Assembly: GCA_946122785.1 (NCBI GenBank)
Contig: CAMGYJ010000004.1
Coordinates: 21,523,684-21,587,683, forward strand
DNA: 64,000 nucleotides
Direction of reading: 5' to 3'
DNA from: Linum tenue
Taxonomy: Eukaryota > Streptophyta > Magnoliopsida > Malpighiales > Linaceae
Shown: positions 54,708-64,000 of the stretch, one piece after another
How the letters are laid out: each line of letters begins with the position of its first letter
How positions within the stretch are numbered: position 1 is the stretch's first letter
The notes under the pieces: model-generated
The model's input: only the letters and a program-made list of their open reading frames with translations
What the model was told of the DNA's origin: nothing
Databases searched by the model: none
Position numbers and translations under genes: made by a program

Positions 54708-56070
54708 TGATAGACCATTAATTACACATGTTTTTACCCCTATTCTTGAGCCGTTTGAGATATTGATTCTCGTGTTTTAAGCCGATTTCACGCTAGGTTG
54801 TGCGTTTATGTCATATTTCAGGACTTAGCATTGGAATCGAGGCAAAGAAACGGGTTTCGGGTCGAAAGGAGCGAAGTTGGGTTGAAGTGTGCTGGAGGAG
54901 GAAAATACCCGGTCATGGGCTTAAATACCCGATCGGGTATTATTTGGAGCAGACCGGGGATTTGTCGCTTCGGGCATCGCTGAGAAGCAGAAGGGGGCCC
55001 GGGCAGTAAGCAGAAATCCCCGGTCGGGGATTCTTAGGCCAGACCGGGGATTTTCCCCTATTCCTAAACGCGCGTTTTGAACATACCCGGTCGACACCCA
55101 AAATACCCGACCGGGTATTTCGACCGGGTATCGCGACAGGCAGCTTTTTAAGGGAAAAGAAGGCCAAAGTAGAGGGGTTCTGAGTTTTAGAGAGATGAAG
55201 CGATTCCTAGAGAGAGAAAGTGACGAACCAGAGTTCCCAAGTGCCCTAGCTTGATCTTCATCACCATTGGAGCCCGGCTTGAGTTTGGAGAAGATCCGAC
55301 TGAGCACCAGAAACAGATTATCATCCTTCACAGTATGGTTTCCGCATCTGAGCTAGATTTCCCATCTCTCTCTATGGAGTAAACTTCTTATTCACCTGGG
55401 TATGAAGAACCCTAGATTTGTATGTTAGGTCTGATTATATGAACCCAAGTACAGATTCTGTGATTTGATTATATTCAATTGAGGTTTGAATTGTTGAATG
55501 GCATGAATCCTGATCAAATTCCTGTTGTTTCTGCTTTAACCTAGAAAGAGAATATCTACCTAGGTTGATAGAGCACCCTTGATTGAAGGTAGGGAGTTGG
55601 TGACTTCAGTCGAGGAGCCAACTCACTATTCTGTATTGAATTCACTTCGGTAGTGGAGGTTTTGTTCATTAGGGCCTCAATCTGTTTACTCCGGTGGAGG
55701 TTAGTCGCCCGCTGGAGACTCAGATTGAGAGGGTCTGGAGACCTTTAGTCGAGACTTCCGGCTGTTCAAGAACCTTCCGCAGTATAACTATCATTGAAAC
55801 TGAACTTGGTAAATTGCAATCCTGCTTAACTGCAGTCTAGGGGGAACCATATCCGGGTGACCTCTCTCGACTTGAAAACAACCGTTTAACTTGCTTTGTT
55901 TGTTTGTTAATTTGGAATTGCACTAAAGTTTCACCGCTAGATAATAAGAATTCACTGAGTAGTCATCACATCTAGGACCCGGGTAGACAATAAAACCCAA
56001 ACCCGCTATACTACGCTTTAGGAAGTGGTTACACTTGGCCATTTTCTAGAGTGACAGTAGGAGTGAGTCA
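54708..56070 (+). repeat. 5' LTR of Athila-2 (about 1363 bp)
   Basis: It begins TGATAGACCATTAATTACAC (the start could be a few bases upstream) and ends GAGTGAGTCA, seven bases before the primer site. It has a GC-rich palindromic array at 54903-55140. Its exact length cannot be confirmed without the 3' LTR. Confidence 0.7.
54903..55140. promoter_or_regulatory. Palindromic array (ATACCCGACCGGGTAT and AAATCCCCGGTC types) in the Athila-2 LTR
   Basis: Two motif types, each with a GACCG/CGGTC core, alternate on both strands about nine times in 240 bp. The position is that of U3, upstream of 'gctttttaaggg', a weak TATA candidate. The same two motifs recur at 61947-62280 before the 3' ORF. Confidence 0.65.
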
Positions 56071-56076
56071 AGTTTT

Positions 56077-56094
56077 TGGCGCCGTTACCGGGGA
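56077..56094 (+). promoter_or_regulatory. Primer-binding site for tRNA-Asp (Athila-2)
   Basis: TGGCGCCGTTACCGGGGA has one mismatch to the usual tRNA-Asp site. Confidence 0.85.
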
Positions 56095-56211
56095 CGGCTA
56101 GGTTGTTGAAGAAACGTGAATTCTGTTAATTTAGCTTTTATTTTTCGCATTGTTTGCTTTGTCACACTTGTTCCTTCACGGGTTTGCTGTTTTATTGTGT
56201 GCAGATAGTGC

Positions 56212-57990
56212 ATGACCGTAGCCAGTCGGGAGGTTTACTGCCGTTGGATCCGGAGCTTGAACGCACATGTCGCCAACTTAGGAGACAATAGCGAGCTAGA
56301 CTGGCTACGGAGGAGCGCATAGACGGCCACTTGAGCAGAGATTCTGAGGAAGAGTACGAGATGGAAGGCGAACACAAACCACCCCAGGGGAATCCTCTCC
56401 AGGTTCCCCCGGTGAATCAGATCTTGGGGAACAACCCCATACCCCAGGCAGATGGGGTTCATCATCATCCACCGCCGCCGGGTCCCACCTTGGAGTACTA
56501 CTACACTCCACGGGTTGTTGATATCCGCCCCGTCATCCTCTACCCGCCTATTTCAGCGAACAACTTCGAGATCAAGCCATGCTGGATTCAACTCATTACA
56601 TCCTCTGTCCAGTTTCATGGCTTGAAGGATGAGGAGGCAAGGGTGCACCTGTCCCGTTTCCTACAGCTGACGAATGGGTTCAAGCTGAACGGTGTCCCGT
56701 ATGATGCAATCCGCCTTCACCTCTTCCCCCATTCTCTGGCGGGGCATGCTAAGAGGTGGTTGGATACCCAGCCCCCATTGTCCATCACTTCTTGGGACGA
56801 TCTGGATGATAAGTTCGTGCACAGGTACTATCCGGCATCGAAGACTACAGAGATCCAGCGGGAGATCACTCACTTCCGCCAAGAGCCAGATGAGTCACTT
56901 CGTGATGCATGGGAGCGGTACATGGGATTTTTCTGGCAGTGTCCCCATCATGGCTTTAGTGATGCATTCACCGTGGGGAACTTCTACAGTGCCCTCTCTC
57001 CGGAAAGCCAGAGGGTGATTGAGTCTCTATGCCCAGGAGGGGATATTCTTACTAAGACTCCACCCGAACTGAACCAGATGATCAGTACATTGGCTGCCAG
57101 AGATCATTCCTGGGGGCAGAGCAGCAGGTGGCTGAGTTAGTGCAGACGTTGACGCAGCCCAAAAGTCTTATTCCGGGCCGAGGTTTGACTACGCCTCCAG
57201 TAGCTCAATGTCAGTGGTGTGAGAGCCCGAATCATCTGGTGGAGGACTGTCAGGCTATGCGAGAGTCTTCTACGCCCCAAGAGCATGTGGACTTCATCGC
57301 CAATGCTCGGCTCCTTGACCCATACAGCAATACATACAACGAGGGGTGGCGCCAGCATCCCAACTTTGCTTGGAACAGCAACACCACTAAACCACCTGGT
57401 TTTCCAGCACCAGCAGGTGGTTTTTAGCAGAGGCAGCCCTTCCAGGCTAGGCAGGGGCCACCACCACAACAGCAGCCCTACCAGCCTAGGCAGGGGCAGC
57501 CATTTCAGCAGCCCCAGCGTCAGTATGCCCAGCCTCAAGCAGCTGCAGCTCCAGATACTCAGATGACGGAGCTGAAAAATATTTTGCAGGCATTCATGAC
57601 CACCAGCCAGGCGAATTTCACGAGGATGGATCAGAACATAGCCTCACTGGAGGCAGGCCAGAGAAGCCAAGGTGCCATTTTGCAAGATCTACAAAATCAT
57701 ATTGGGGGCATAGCTCGCCAAAATACTACCAGAGCACCGGGGACTCTGTCTGCCACCACTATTCCAAACCCTCATGAGCCTCACCAGCAGCTGGATGCCA
57801 TCACTACCAGGAGTGGCAAGACCATATCTGCTGCTCCTGCCCAGCCCAGGCAAGACGAGCCACTACCTGCTTCAACACTTCCAGCTGATAATGCAGAAGT
57901 GAAGGAAGACAAAGAAGCACCTGCTCCCACGCCACAGCCAGTGGCTAAGGAGCATGTACCCCAGCTTCCTTTCCCCACTCGCCTACATAA
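56212..57990 (+). pseudogene. Athila-2 gag
   Basis: The start region is GGLLPLDPELERTCRQLRRQ, then TAG at 56289 and an open frame 56331-57120. The capsid core reads FEIKPCWIQLITSSVQFHGL, RLHLFPHSLAGHAKRW, DDKFVHRYYPASKT, DESLRDAWERYMGFFWQCPH and SLCPGGDILTKTPPE. A frameshift near 57115 leads into a zinc knuckle (CQWCESPNHLVEDC, C-x2-C-x4-H-x4-C) and a Q/P-rich stretch, with a TAG at 57426, then a helical part (LKNILQAFMTTSQANFTRM). The ATG at 56212 is one base out of frame with the conserved start, so a 1-nt loss there is probable. Confidence 0.88.
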
Positions 57991-58948
57991 AGACAAGCTG
58001 GAGACTGAGTTTGCCAAGTTCATGGCAATATTGAAGCAGGTCAACATCAGCATGCCGTTCGTGGAGGCACTGTCGAAGATGCCCAAGTATGCCAAGTTCA
58101 TGAAGGACCTCCTCACCAACAAGAAGAAACTTGGGGATCTTTCGACAGTGATGCTGAGCGAGGAGTGTTCTGCTATCCTGCAGAACAAGCTGCCCGAGAA
58201 GCGTAAAGACCCAGGGAGTTTCACTATCCCTCTTGTTATTGGTAGCATGCATGTAGGAAAGTCCTTGGCGGACCTAGGCGCTAGCATAAATGTCATGCCC
58301 TACAAATTGTTTAAAAAGCTAGACCTAGGTGAACCTAGAGCTACTAGGATGAGCATTCAGTTAGCTGATCGTTCCATCGTGCATCCTAGGGGTATCATTG
58401 AGGATCTGCTTGTTAATTTTGGTGCATTCACATATCCTGTTGACTTTGTTATTCTAGATATAAATGAGGATGTGGATGTGCCTTTGATTTTGGGTAAATT
58501 GATACTGCGTGCTGGTGATGAACAGGCTACTTTTTTTGTATCTGAGAATGGGAAGCACTCTCATTTGCATGATGACATAGATTACTGTGATGTCTTTACT
58601 GATTTTGAGACCGCACTCGCTATAACAAGTGCGGGTACTGACGATGCTCTTGAGCGGTGTATTTTGCTAGGTGAGCTGGCATCGCAGGAGCCGCAGCTGG
58701 CGGAGCAGTTGGCCGCGCTGGAGAGTGGCCCATTCTTGGAGGGCAACAGGCTGTTCAAACCGATCTCATCCTCACCCCGCATCACTACCTCCTTGGAGGA
58801 ACCACCTGAGCTGGAGCTAAAGCCCCTCCCTCCTCATTTGGAGTATGCATTTCTCCGGGAGGGGAATAAGCTGCCAGTCATCATCAGCTCGACCTTCACA
58901 CCCGAGCAGATGGACAGACTGGTGGCCTTGCTGAAGCAGTACGAGTGA
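57991..58948 (+). pseudogene. Athila-2 protease region
   Basis: The frame 57563-58948 is uninterrupted. It holds VEALSKMPKYAKFMKDLL, EECSAILQ, the retropepsin turn SLADLGASINVMPYKLF (58264-58310) and VDFVILDINEDVDVPLILG. Compared with Athila-1, about 20 residues are missing directly after LILG, where KLILRAGDEQ follows at once, so an in-frame deletion is likely. The linker LEEPPELELKPLPPHLEYAF follows. A TGA at 58946 separates it from RT. Confidence 0.88.
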
Positions 58949-60360
58949 GCTCTAGCGTGGAAGATCACAAATATCCGGGGGATCAGCCCCTCCTTTTGCT
59001 CCCACCGGATACTGCTGGAGGATGAGATGCGTCCAATGAGACATCTATAGAGAAGACTGACACCGAACCTGGAGGCTGTGGTTAGGGCAAAGATCGTGAA
59101 CCTGATGGACGCGGGGATCATCTTCGCCATTTCCGACAGCGAGTGGGTCAGTCCAACCCAGGTGGTACCCAAAAAGGGTGGGATGACCGTGGTGCCTAAC
59201 AAGAAGAATGAGCTCATCCCGATGCGCACGGTGACTGGGTACTGTGTTTGCATTGATTTTCGGCGTCTCAACGACGCCACTCGGAAGGACCACTTCCCGC
59301 TATCGTTCATTGACCATATGCTGAAGAGATTGGCGGGGCACGAGTTCTACTGTTTCCTGGATGGGATGTCCGGGTACTTCCAGATCCCTATTGCACCGGA
59401 GGACCAGGCGAAGACCACTTTCACCTGTCCCTTTAGCACATTTGCCTACCGGAGGATCCCATTCGGGCTATGCAATGCCCCAGCCACCTTTCAGCGATGC
59501 ATGCTCGCCATCTTTGACCGTCTGGTAGGCGAGATTATGCCACTTCATGGTTCGAGAACCTGGAACTCGTCCTTAAACGGTTTATGGTGATTCATTCTCT
59601 CACTGTCTCCACAACCTGGAACTCGTCCTTAAACGGTGTGAAGAAACGAACATGGCAGTGAGTTGGGAGAAGTGCCACTTCATGGTTCGAGAAGGCATAG
59701 TTCTTGGGCATAAGATCTCCAAGATGGGGATTGAGGTGGACAGAGCAAAGATTGAGACTATCAGCAAGCTGCCTCCTCCTACATCTATTAAAGGGATCCG
59801 GAGCTTTTTAGGCCATGCAGGGTTCTACAGGCGGTTCATCAAGGATTTCTTGAAGATCGCCCTGCCCCTGACTAAGCTTTTTGAGAAGGATGCCCCCTTC
59901 CAGTTTACTGATGCATGCTCAACGGCGTTCACAACTTTGAAGGAGAAGCTCACCCAAGCTCCTATCATGGTTGTTCCTGACTGGTCCCTACCATTTGAGC
60001 TGATGTGTGATGCCAGTGACTTCGTTGTTGGAGCTGTCTTGGGGCAGAGGCGAGATCAGCACTTCCGACCTATCTACTACGCCTCGAAGACCCTAAATGA
60101 TGCCCAGGAGAACTACACCCCCACGGAGAAGGAGCTGTTCGCAGTGGTGTTTGCCTTCGATAAATTTCGTCCCTATCTGGTCTTGTCCCATGTGACCGTG
60201 TACACAGACCACTCCGCGATTCAATACCTGATGAGCAAGGCCGATGCCAAGCCTAGGCTCATACGATGGATCTTATTATTGCAGGAGTTTGACATTGAGA
60301 TTCGGGACAAGAAGGGAGTGGAGAATGTTGCAGCCGATCACCTCTCCCGGTTGAACGCAC
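58949..60360 (+). pseudogene. Athila-2 reverse transcriptase and RNase H, catalytic box lost
   Basis: RT: SPTQVVPKKGGMTVV, VCIDFRRLNDAT, FAYRRIPFGLCNAPATFQRC, then LVGEIM. At 59538 the frame runs into filler DNA, and the segment with the FMDD box (present in Athila-1) is gone. The frame is regained at about 59585, with AVSWEKCHFMVREGIVLGHK, then GHAGFYRRF. RNase [50 protein letters not shown] and ENVAADHLSRL, complete and in one frame (59652-60719). A TAG lies at 59047. RNase H is well preserved while the RT cannot work. Confidence 0.9.
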
Positions 60361-61725
60361 CCCCTGCGGACAAGCTCGAGGAGGAGATCAACGACTCCTT
60401 CCTAGATGAGAGACTGATGATGATGTGCCTGGTGGAGAGTGTCACCCCCTGGTACTCCGATTTTGCGAACTATTTGGTGGGTCAGCAGCTGCCCAAGGGG
60501 ATTACAACTCACACCAAGAGGAAGTTCTTCTCCGACCTGAAGCATTACTTCTGGGATGACCCTCATCTCTTCAGGATCGGAGCCGACGGGATCATCCGTC
60601 GCTGTGTTATGGAGAGTGAAATGGAGGGCATTCTATCTCACTGTCATGTAGGACCTACTGGCGGTCACCACGGAGGAAACCGCACGGCGAGGAAGGTGCT
60701 CCAATCGGGCTTTTACTAGCCCACGCTCTTCAAGGACGCAGACGCCTTCGCACGCAGGTGCGACCGATGCCAGAGGTCAGGTAACATCTCTGCCCGTGAT
60801 GAGATGCCCCAAAATGTGTTTATAACCTGTGAAATTTTTTATGTCTGGGGTATCGACTTCATGGGCCCCTTTCCTCCATCTTTTGGCAATACCTATATCT
60901 TGGTTAGTTGACTACGTCTCTAGGTGGGCTGAGGCGCAAGCTTTGCCCACTAATGATGCTAGATGTGTTTGTGGTTTTCTGAAGCAGCTATTCTCCCGGT
61001 TCGGGACACCTAGGGCCATCATAAGCGATCGCGACACCCATTTTCAGGGCCAGTTTGATAAGTTACTGTCTCGCTATGGTGTGACTCACAAGGTGTCCGT
61101 GGCCTATCACCCTCAGACCAGTGGCCAGGCCGAGCTGACGAACCGGGAGCTCAAGCGTATCCTGGAGAAGACGATGGATCAGTCCCACAAGGATTGGTCC
61201 ACCAAGCTCGATGATGCTCTCTGGGCATATCGTAGTGCCTACAAGACACCCATTGGTACTTCACCGTACCGGCTTGTCAATGGAAAGGCATGCCATTTGC
61301 CCGTGGAGTTAGAGCACAAGGCCTTTTGGGCCCTTAAGCTGCTCAACTTGGATGTTAGTGTTGCAGGTATTGAGCGCAAAATGCAGATGCTGGAGCTGGA
61401 GGAATGACGTTACCATGCCTATGAGAACACCAAGCTGTAGAAAGAGCGCACTAAGCGCCTGCACGATGCACGGTTGCGGGGTCCGAAAGAGTTCCAGGTT
61501 GGTGATCAAGTTCTCCTTTATAAATCTCGCCTGAAGCTCTTTCCCGGAAAACTCCATTCCCGGTGGTCTGGACCATTCACGGTCACACAGGTGTTCCCGT
61601 ATGGCACGATTGAAATCGCCAACCCGCAAACTGAGCCGTTTAAAGTGAATGACCATCGTCTCAAGCTCTACCTGGGAGACGAGTTCGAACGTGCGGAGTT
61701 GGTAGTGGAACTCGCGGACCCTTAG
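60361..61725 (+). pseudogene. Athila-2 integrase
   Basis: The zinc-binding HHCC motif is HCHVGPTGGHHGG and CDRCQRSG (60640-60780). The core is [15 protein letters not shown], a frame change near 60905, then [16 protein letters not shown] (first Asp), IISDRDTHF (second Asp) and [18 protein letters not shown] (Glu). The C-terminal part is [35 protein letters not shown] and TVTQVFPYGTIEI, up to TAG at 61723. In-frame stops are TAG 60717, TGA 61405 and TAG 61437. No chromodomain was seen, consistent with Athila. Confidence 0.9.
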
Positions 61726-62958
61726 TTCCACAATTGGCGTCCAGCTAAACGACGGTAAAGAAGCGCTTGTGGGGAGGCAACCCCACCACGGTTTGCATTT
61801 CTTTTTCCCTTTTTCTGTGTGTTTTGTTTTTGTCGTGTTGAGTCAGTTGCATGTCTGTGTTGAAGTTCGGTCGTGGTTATGTCTCGGTTTGGTGTTTTCG
61901 TGCAGGGAAGGTTGAAAATTTGGGAGAATGAGCATTTTGGCCGGAAGGGTAAAATACCCGGTCGTGAGCCAGAAATACCCGACCAGGTATTTTTGGCTCG
62001 TGACCGGGACCCCTTCTGCCTTCCGGGGCGCCCGAAGGGCAAATCCCCGACCTCGACCCAAAAAATACCCGACCGGGCATTTTTGGCTTGAGACCGGGGA
62101 TTTCCCATCCTTGACACGCAGCGTTTCAGGATCCCCGACCTTGCCCAAAAATACCCGACCGGGTATTTTTGGCTCAAGGCCGGGGAATCCCTCGCACTCC
62201 AAACGCTGCGTTTGTCAAACCCCCGGTCGTGGACTCAAAATACCCGACCGGGCATTTTTGAGCCCCGACCGGGTATTTTTGCTATATAAGATAACCCCCG
62301 GTCTGTTTTCTCTCTACCCTCATTTTTTCCAAATTTTCCCTCTCCTCCTCCCTCAAAACCTCTGCCCTCTCTCCTCCCTTGATCGCCGCCGACCGCCACC
62401 GCCTGCCGCTGCCGCCGGCCGCCGCTTCCTCCGCCGCATGCCGCTGTCTCCTCCGCCGCCGGCCGCCGCCACCTCTGTCGCCGGTTATTTTCCGGCGACT
62501 TCTCGGCGGTTTTCTGGCGATTTTCCGACCTTTTTTCCGGCGAGCCTCCCGGGTCATTTTTTGCCCCTTCTTCCGTCCCTCACCCATTTTTGGAGCCTTA
62601 GCTACAGTTCTACTTGAGTTTCCAGGTGTGTTTCTTGTTAACTGCTCTTTTCCTGGAAAATCGAACTGTAGATTGTAGGACCGAGAACTGTGTTTGCCTG
62701 CATGAGTTAGAATAGGGTGAGAGATGCCTTGAGTATGAATGGTTCTATATATGGTGTGTGTGCTGCCCGTGTAATTGATGTGGTTGGTTCTGTGGTTCTT
62801 GCCTTGATTCCGGTTGAGTTGCTTGCGATTCAACCGCTGTGCTTAAAACTGTTAGCCTAGGTGGTCCTTAAGTGTGGGGGAAGTGATGAACCCATGCTGT
62901 TGGTCCTGAAATTTTTTTTTTCTTGGCTCCACCTTTTGTTTGTTGATTTTGCAGGAGC
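61726..62958 (+). promoter_or_regulatory. Athila-2 spacer with LTR-like palindromic array, TATA box and probable intron before the 3' ORF
   Basis: 61947-62280 repeats the two motif types of the LTR array (for example ATACCCGACCGGGTATTTTT and GACCGGGGATTT). The TATA box TATATAAG is at 62283-62290, followed by a pyrimidine-rich zone (CTGTTTTCTCTCTACCC), a GC-rich leader (62380-62560, CCGCCG repeats), a GT donor (CCAG/GTGTGT at 62626) and an acceptor (TTTTGCAG at 62947-62954) just before the ATG at 62959. A purine tract GTGTGGGGGAAG is at 62874-62885. Together this looks like a pol II promoter with a spliced leader; it is unproven. Confidence 0.6.
62626..62954 (+). other. Probable intron in the leader of the Athila-2 3' ORF
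   Basis: The donor GTGTGTTTC follows TTTCCAG. The acceptor is preceded by a T-rich run (TTTTTTTTTTCTTGG ... TTGATTTTGCAG). The length of 329 nt is normal for plants. The acceptor could also pair with a donor far upstream in the element. Confidence 0.5.
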
Positions 62959-64000
62959 ATGTCCCTCGACCATCCGTTTTTCCAGGACCTGCGCCTGCAC
63001 CCAGATTACGCGGACCAGTTCCGCGCGGTGACTCGCGGGAAATTGGAGCGCCACCACCATCTGGAGTGGGCAGTATTCGAGCAGCTCCACGGCATACAGG
63101 AGCTCACCGCCGCCATCAGCCACCGCGATTGGCGGACGCTGCTGGCAATCGAGGAGCCCACCTACACCGAGCTAGTGTGGGAGTTCTACACCACTTTCAA
63201 CTACAACAGCAAAGCGGCCCGAGACTCCTATGCAGTGACTTTCAGGTTGGGTGGCTACCCACGGGAGCTGATCATTGACGGGTTGGCCTACGCTGGGGGT
63301 ACCCGGAGCACATGCTCCACTTGGGTTCTTTCGTGGCCACCACCTTCTCTCGGTGCCACGGGAAGCCCAACCATCTCTACTGTGGTCCCTTGATCACCCG
63401 TTTGGCGCGCCATTTCGACATCAGCTTCCAGGGACTCACGGACTCTTCTGCCATGGGCGGCTCCACCCCCCTCAGCCGGGATGTGCTCCACAATGCACTC
63501 CTCCTGGCCACTGATGGCACCCGCACTTGGGTAGATGGGCTTTCCATGCCTCCTGAGGAGGATGTGGATCTCAATGAAGACGAGGAGGATGCTGACTACT
63601 CTGGCGAGGAGGAGGACGACGATGATGATGATGACGGCGGGGCCATGGATGTCGATGAGCCGGAGCCCCCGCTCTCTCCACCAGGGGACCTTCAACCACG
63701 ACGGAGATCAGAGAGAGGCGAGTCTTCCTCTGGTCCTTCTGGTCCGTCGATGGCTTCTGGCCCATCGATGGACTTCTTCACGGAGCAGTTCCAACAGATG
63801 GGGCTCTAGTTCCAGCAGCTCGGTCTTCAGAACCAGCAGCTCATGGACCATCTGGTCCAGTTCTACCAGCAGTATTCGGCCCACCAGACCGAGTACCAGT
63901 CCAGGGTGACAGTTGTTGACGAGCGCCTCGACCGCATAGAGACCCAGATGGGAGTCACTGGTGCTCTCATCGAGCGGGAGAGAGATCGAGGCTGCCGATT
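62959..64000 (+). pseudogene. Athila-2 3' ORF (env-position, putative plant transposon protein), partial
   Basis: The ATG is four bases after the acceptor. The frame reads HPFFQDLRLHPDYADQF, LLAIEEPTYTELVWEFYTTF and VTFRLGGYPRELIIDG, then after a frame change near 63300 HMLHLGSFVATTFSRCHGKP and LITRLARHFDI. The E-P-T-Y-x-E-L-x-x-E-F block is shared by the ORF found downstream of pol in plant Athila-type elements. The C-terminal part has a strongly acidic tract (63565-63640), Pro/Ser-rich linkers and a Gln-rich coiled coil (FFTEQFQQMG, VVDERLDRIETQ) with a TAG at 63807. No transmembrane segment is visible in the part in the window, so an envelope function is not supported. The function is unknown. 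Confidence 0.75.

Larger units (their letters stand above)
54708..63999 (+). mobile_element. Athila-2: Athila-type Ty3/gypsy element, 3' end outside the window
   Basis: The order is 5' LTR (54708-56070), tRNA-Asp PBS, gag, protease, RT, RNase H, integrase, a 1.2-kb spacer and the 3' ORF typical of Athila (from 62959). Reading frames are long but broken by several TAG/TGA codons, frameshifts and one deletion in RT, so this copy is inactive but younger than Athila-1. The 3' LTR is not reached. Confidence 0.9.

Noticed and set aside
61843..62617. Several overlapping frames over the palindromic array
   Set aside because: They arise because the repeated motif avoids stop codons in many frames; content is only translated repeat.
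62282..62833. Minus-strand 183-aa frame opposite the Athila-2 leader
   Set aside because: Arg/Gly-rich shadow of a GC-rich untranslated region; no domain and no splice support.

Overview
The window is nuclear DNA of a flowering plant, most likely a eudicot. The evidence is one intron-containing plant gene, many nested plant-type LTR retrotransposons (Athila, Ogre-type, Reina chromovirus, Cassandra), Mutator-like (MULE) and hAT transposons, and AT-rich spacers with no bacterial operon features. The species cannot be named from the sequence alone. All homology statements come from reading motifs by eye; no database was searched.

Layout. 1-27920: a decayed Athila-type Ty3/gypsy element (Athila-1) on the minus strand, reading LTR (27920 to about 26578), gag (to 25596), protease (8004-6890), RT-RNase H and integrase (4758-2250) and a 3' non-coding part. 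It is split twice: by a 2.1-kb solo LTR (4764-6882, 5-bp TSD) and by about 17.6 kb of nested DNA (8005-25592). That nested DNA consists of an Ogre-type, non-coding LTR element with a tRNA-Arg primer-binding site, a 6.1-kb MULE (16655-22784, 9-bp TSD) carrying a broken transposase and an apparently intact GRF-zinc-finger gene, a hAT MITE inside the transposase gene, and a fragment of a short-chain dehydrogenase gene. 27921-33449: degenerate LTR-like sequence, a 1.3-kb non-autonomous MULE with the same TIR family, and a Pack-MULE-like element carrying the 3' end of an NF-YB gene.

33955-37766 (minus) is the only ordinary host gene: a seven-exon ANKZF1/Vms1 homologue (669 aa) with C2H2 finger, VLRF1 release-factor domain, ankyrin repeats, a VCP/Cdc48-interacting motif and a C-terminal Cys cluster. 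A palindromic MITE lies about 220 bp upstream of its start codon. 38500-45900 holds hAT/MULE insertions, an RNase H-like retroelement fragment, minisatellites, and two Cassandra LTRs with 5S-rRNA-like sequence in an almost perfect inverted repeat.

46229-52761 is a complete, very young Reina-type chromovirus (213-215 bp LTRs almost identical, 5-bp TSD, tRNA-Met PBS, gag, protease, RT, RNase H, integrase, chromodomain) that carries in-frame TAG codons and a 1.4-kb MULE-type MITE in its integrase. 52762-54492 is the 5' part of another Athila-like element. 54708-64000 is Athila-2 (plus): 5' LTR, tRNA-Asp PBS, gag, protease, RT, RNase H, integrase, a GC-rich spacer with a possible internal promoter and intron, and the start of the 3' ORF typical of Athila, which runs off the window.

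The main points for a second look are: the spacer at 61940-62960, which repeats the palindromic array of the element's own LTR, adds a TATA box and a spliced leader, and precedes the 3' ORF; the GRF-zinc-finger gene convergent to the MULE transposase; the inverted Cassandra/5S pair; inverted rather than direct LTR arms in the Ogre-type element; and the loss of the RT catalytic box of Athila-2 with filler DNA copied from nearby sequence.
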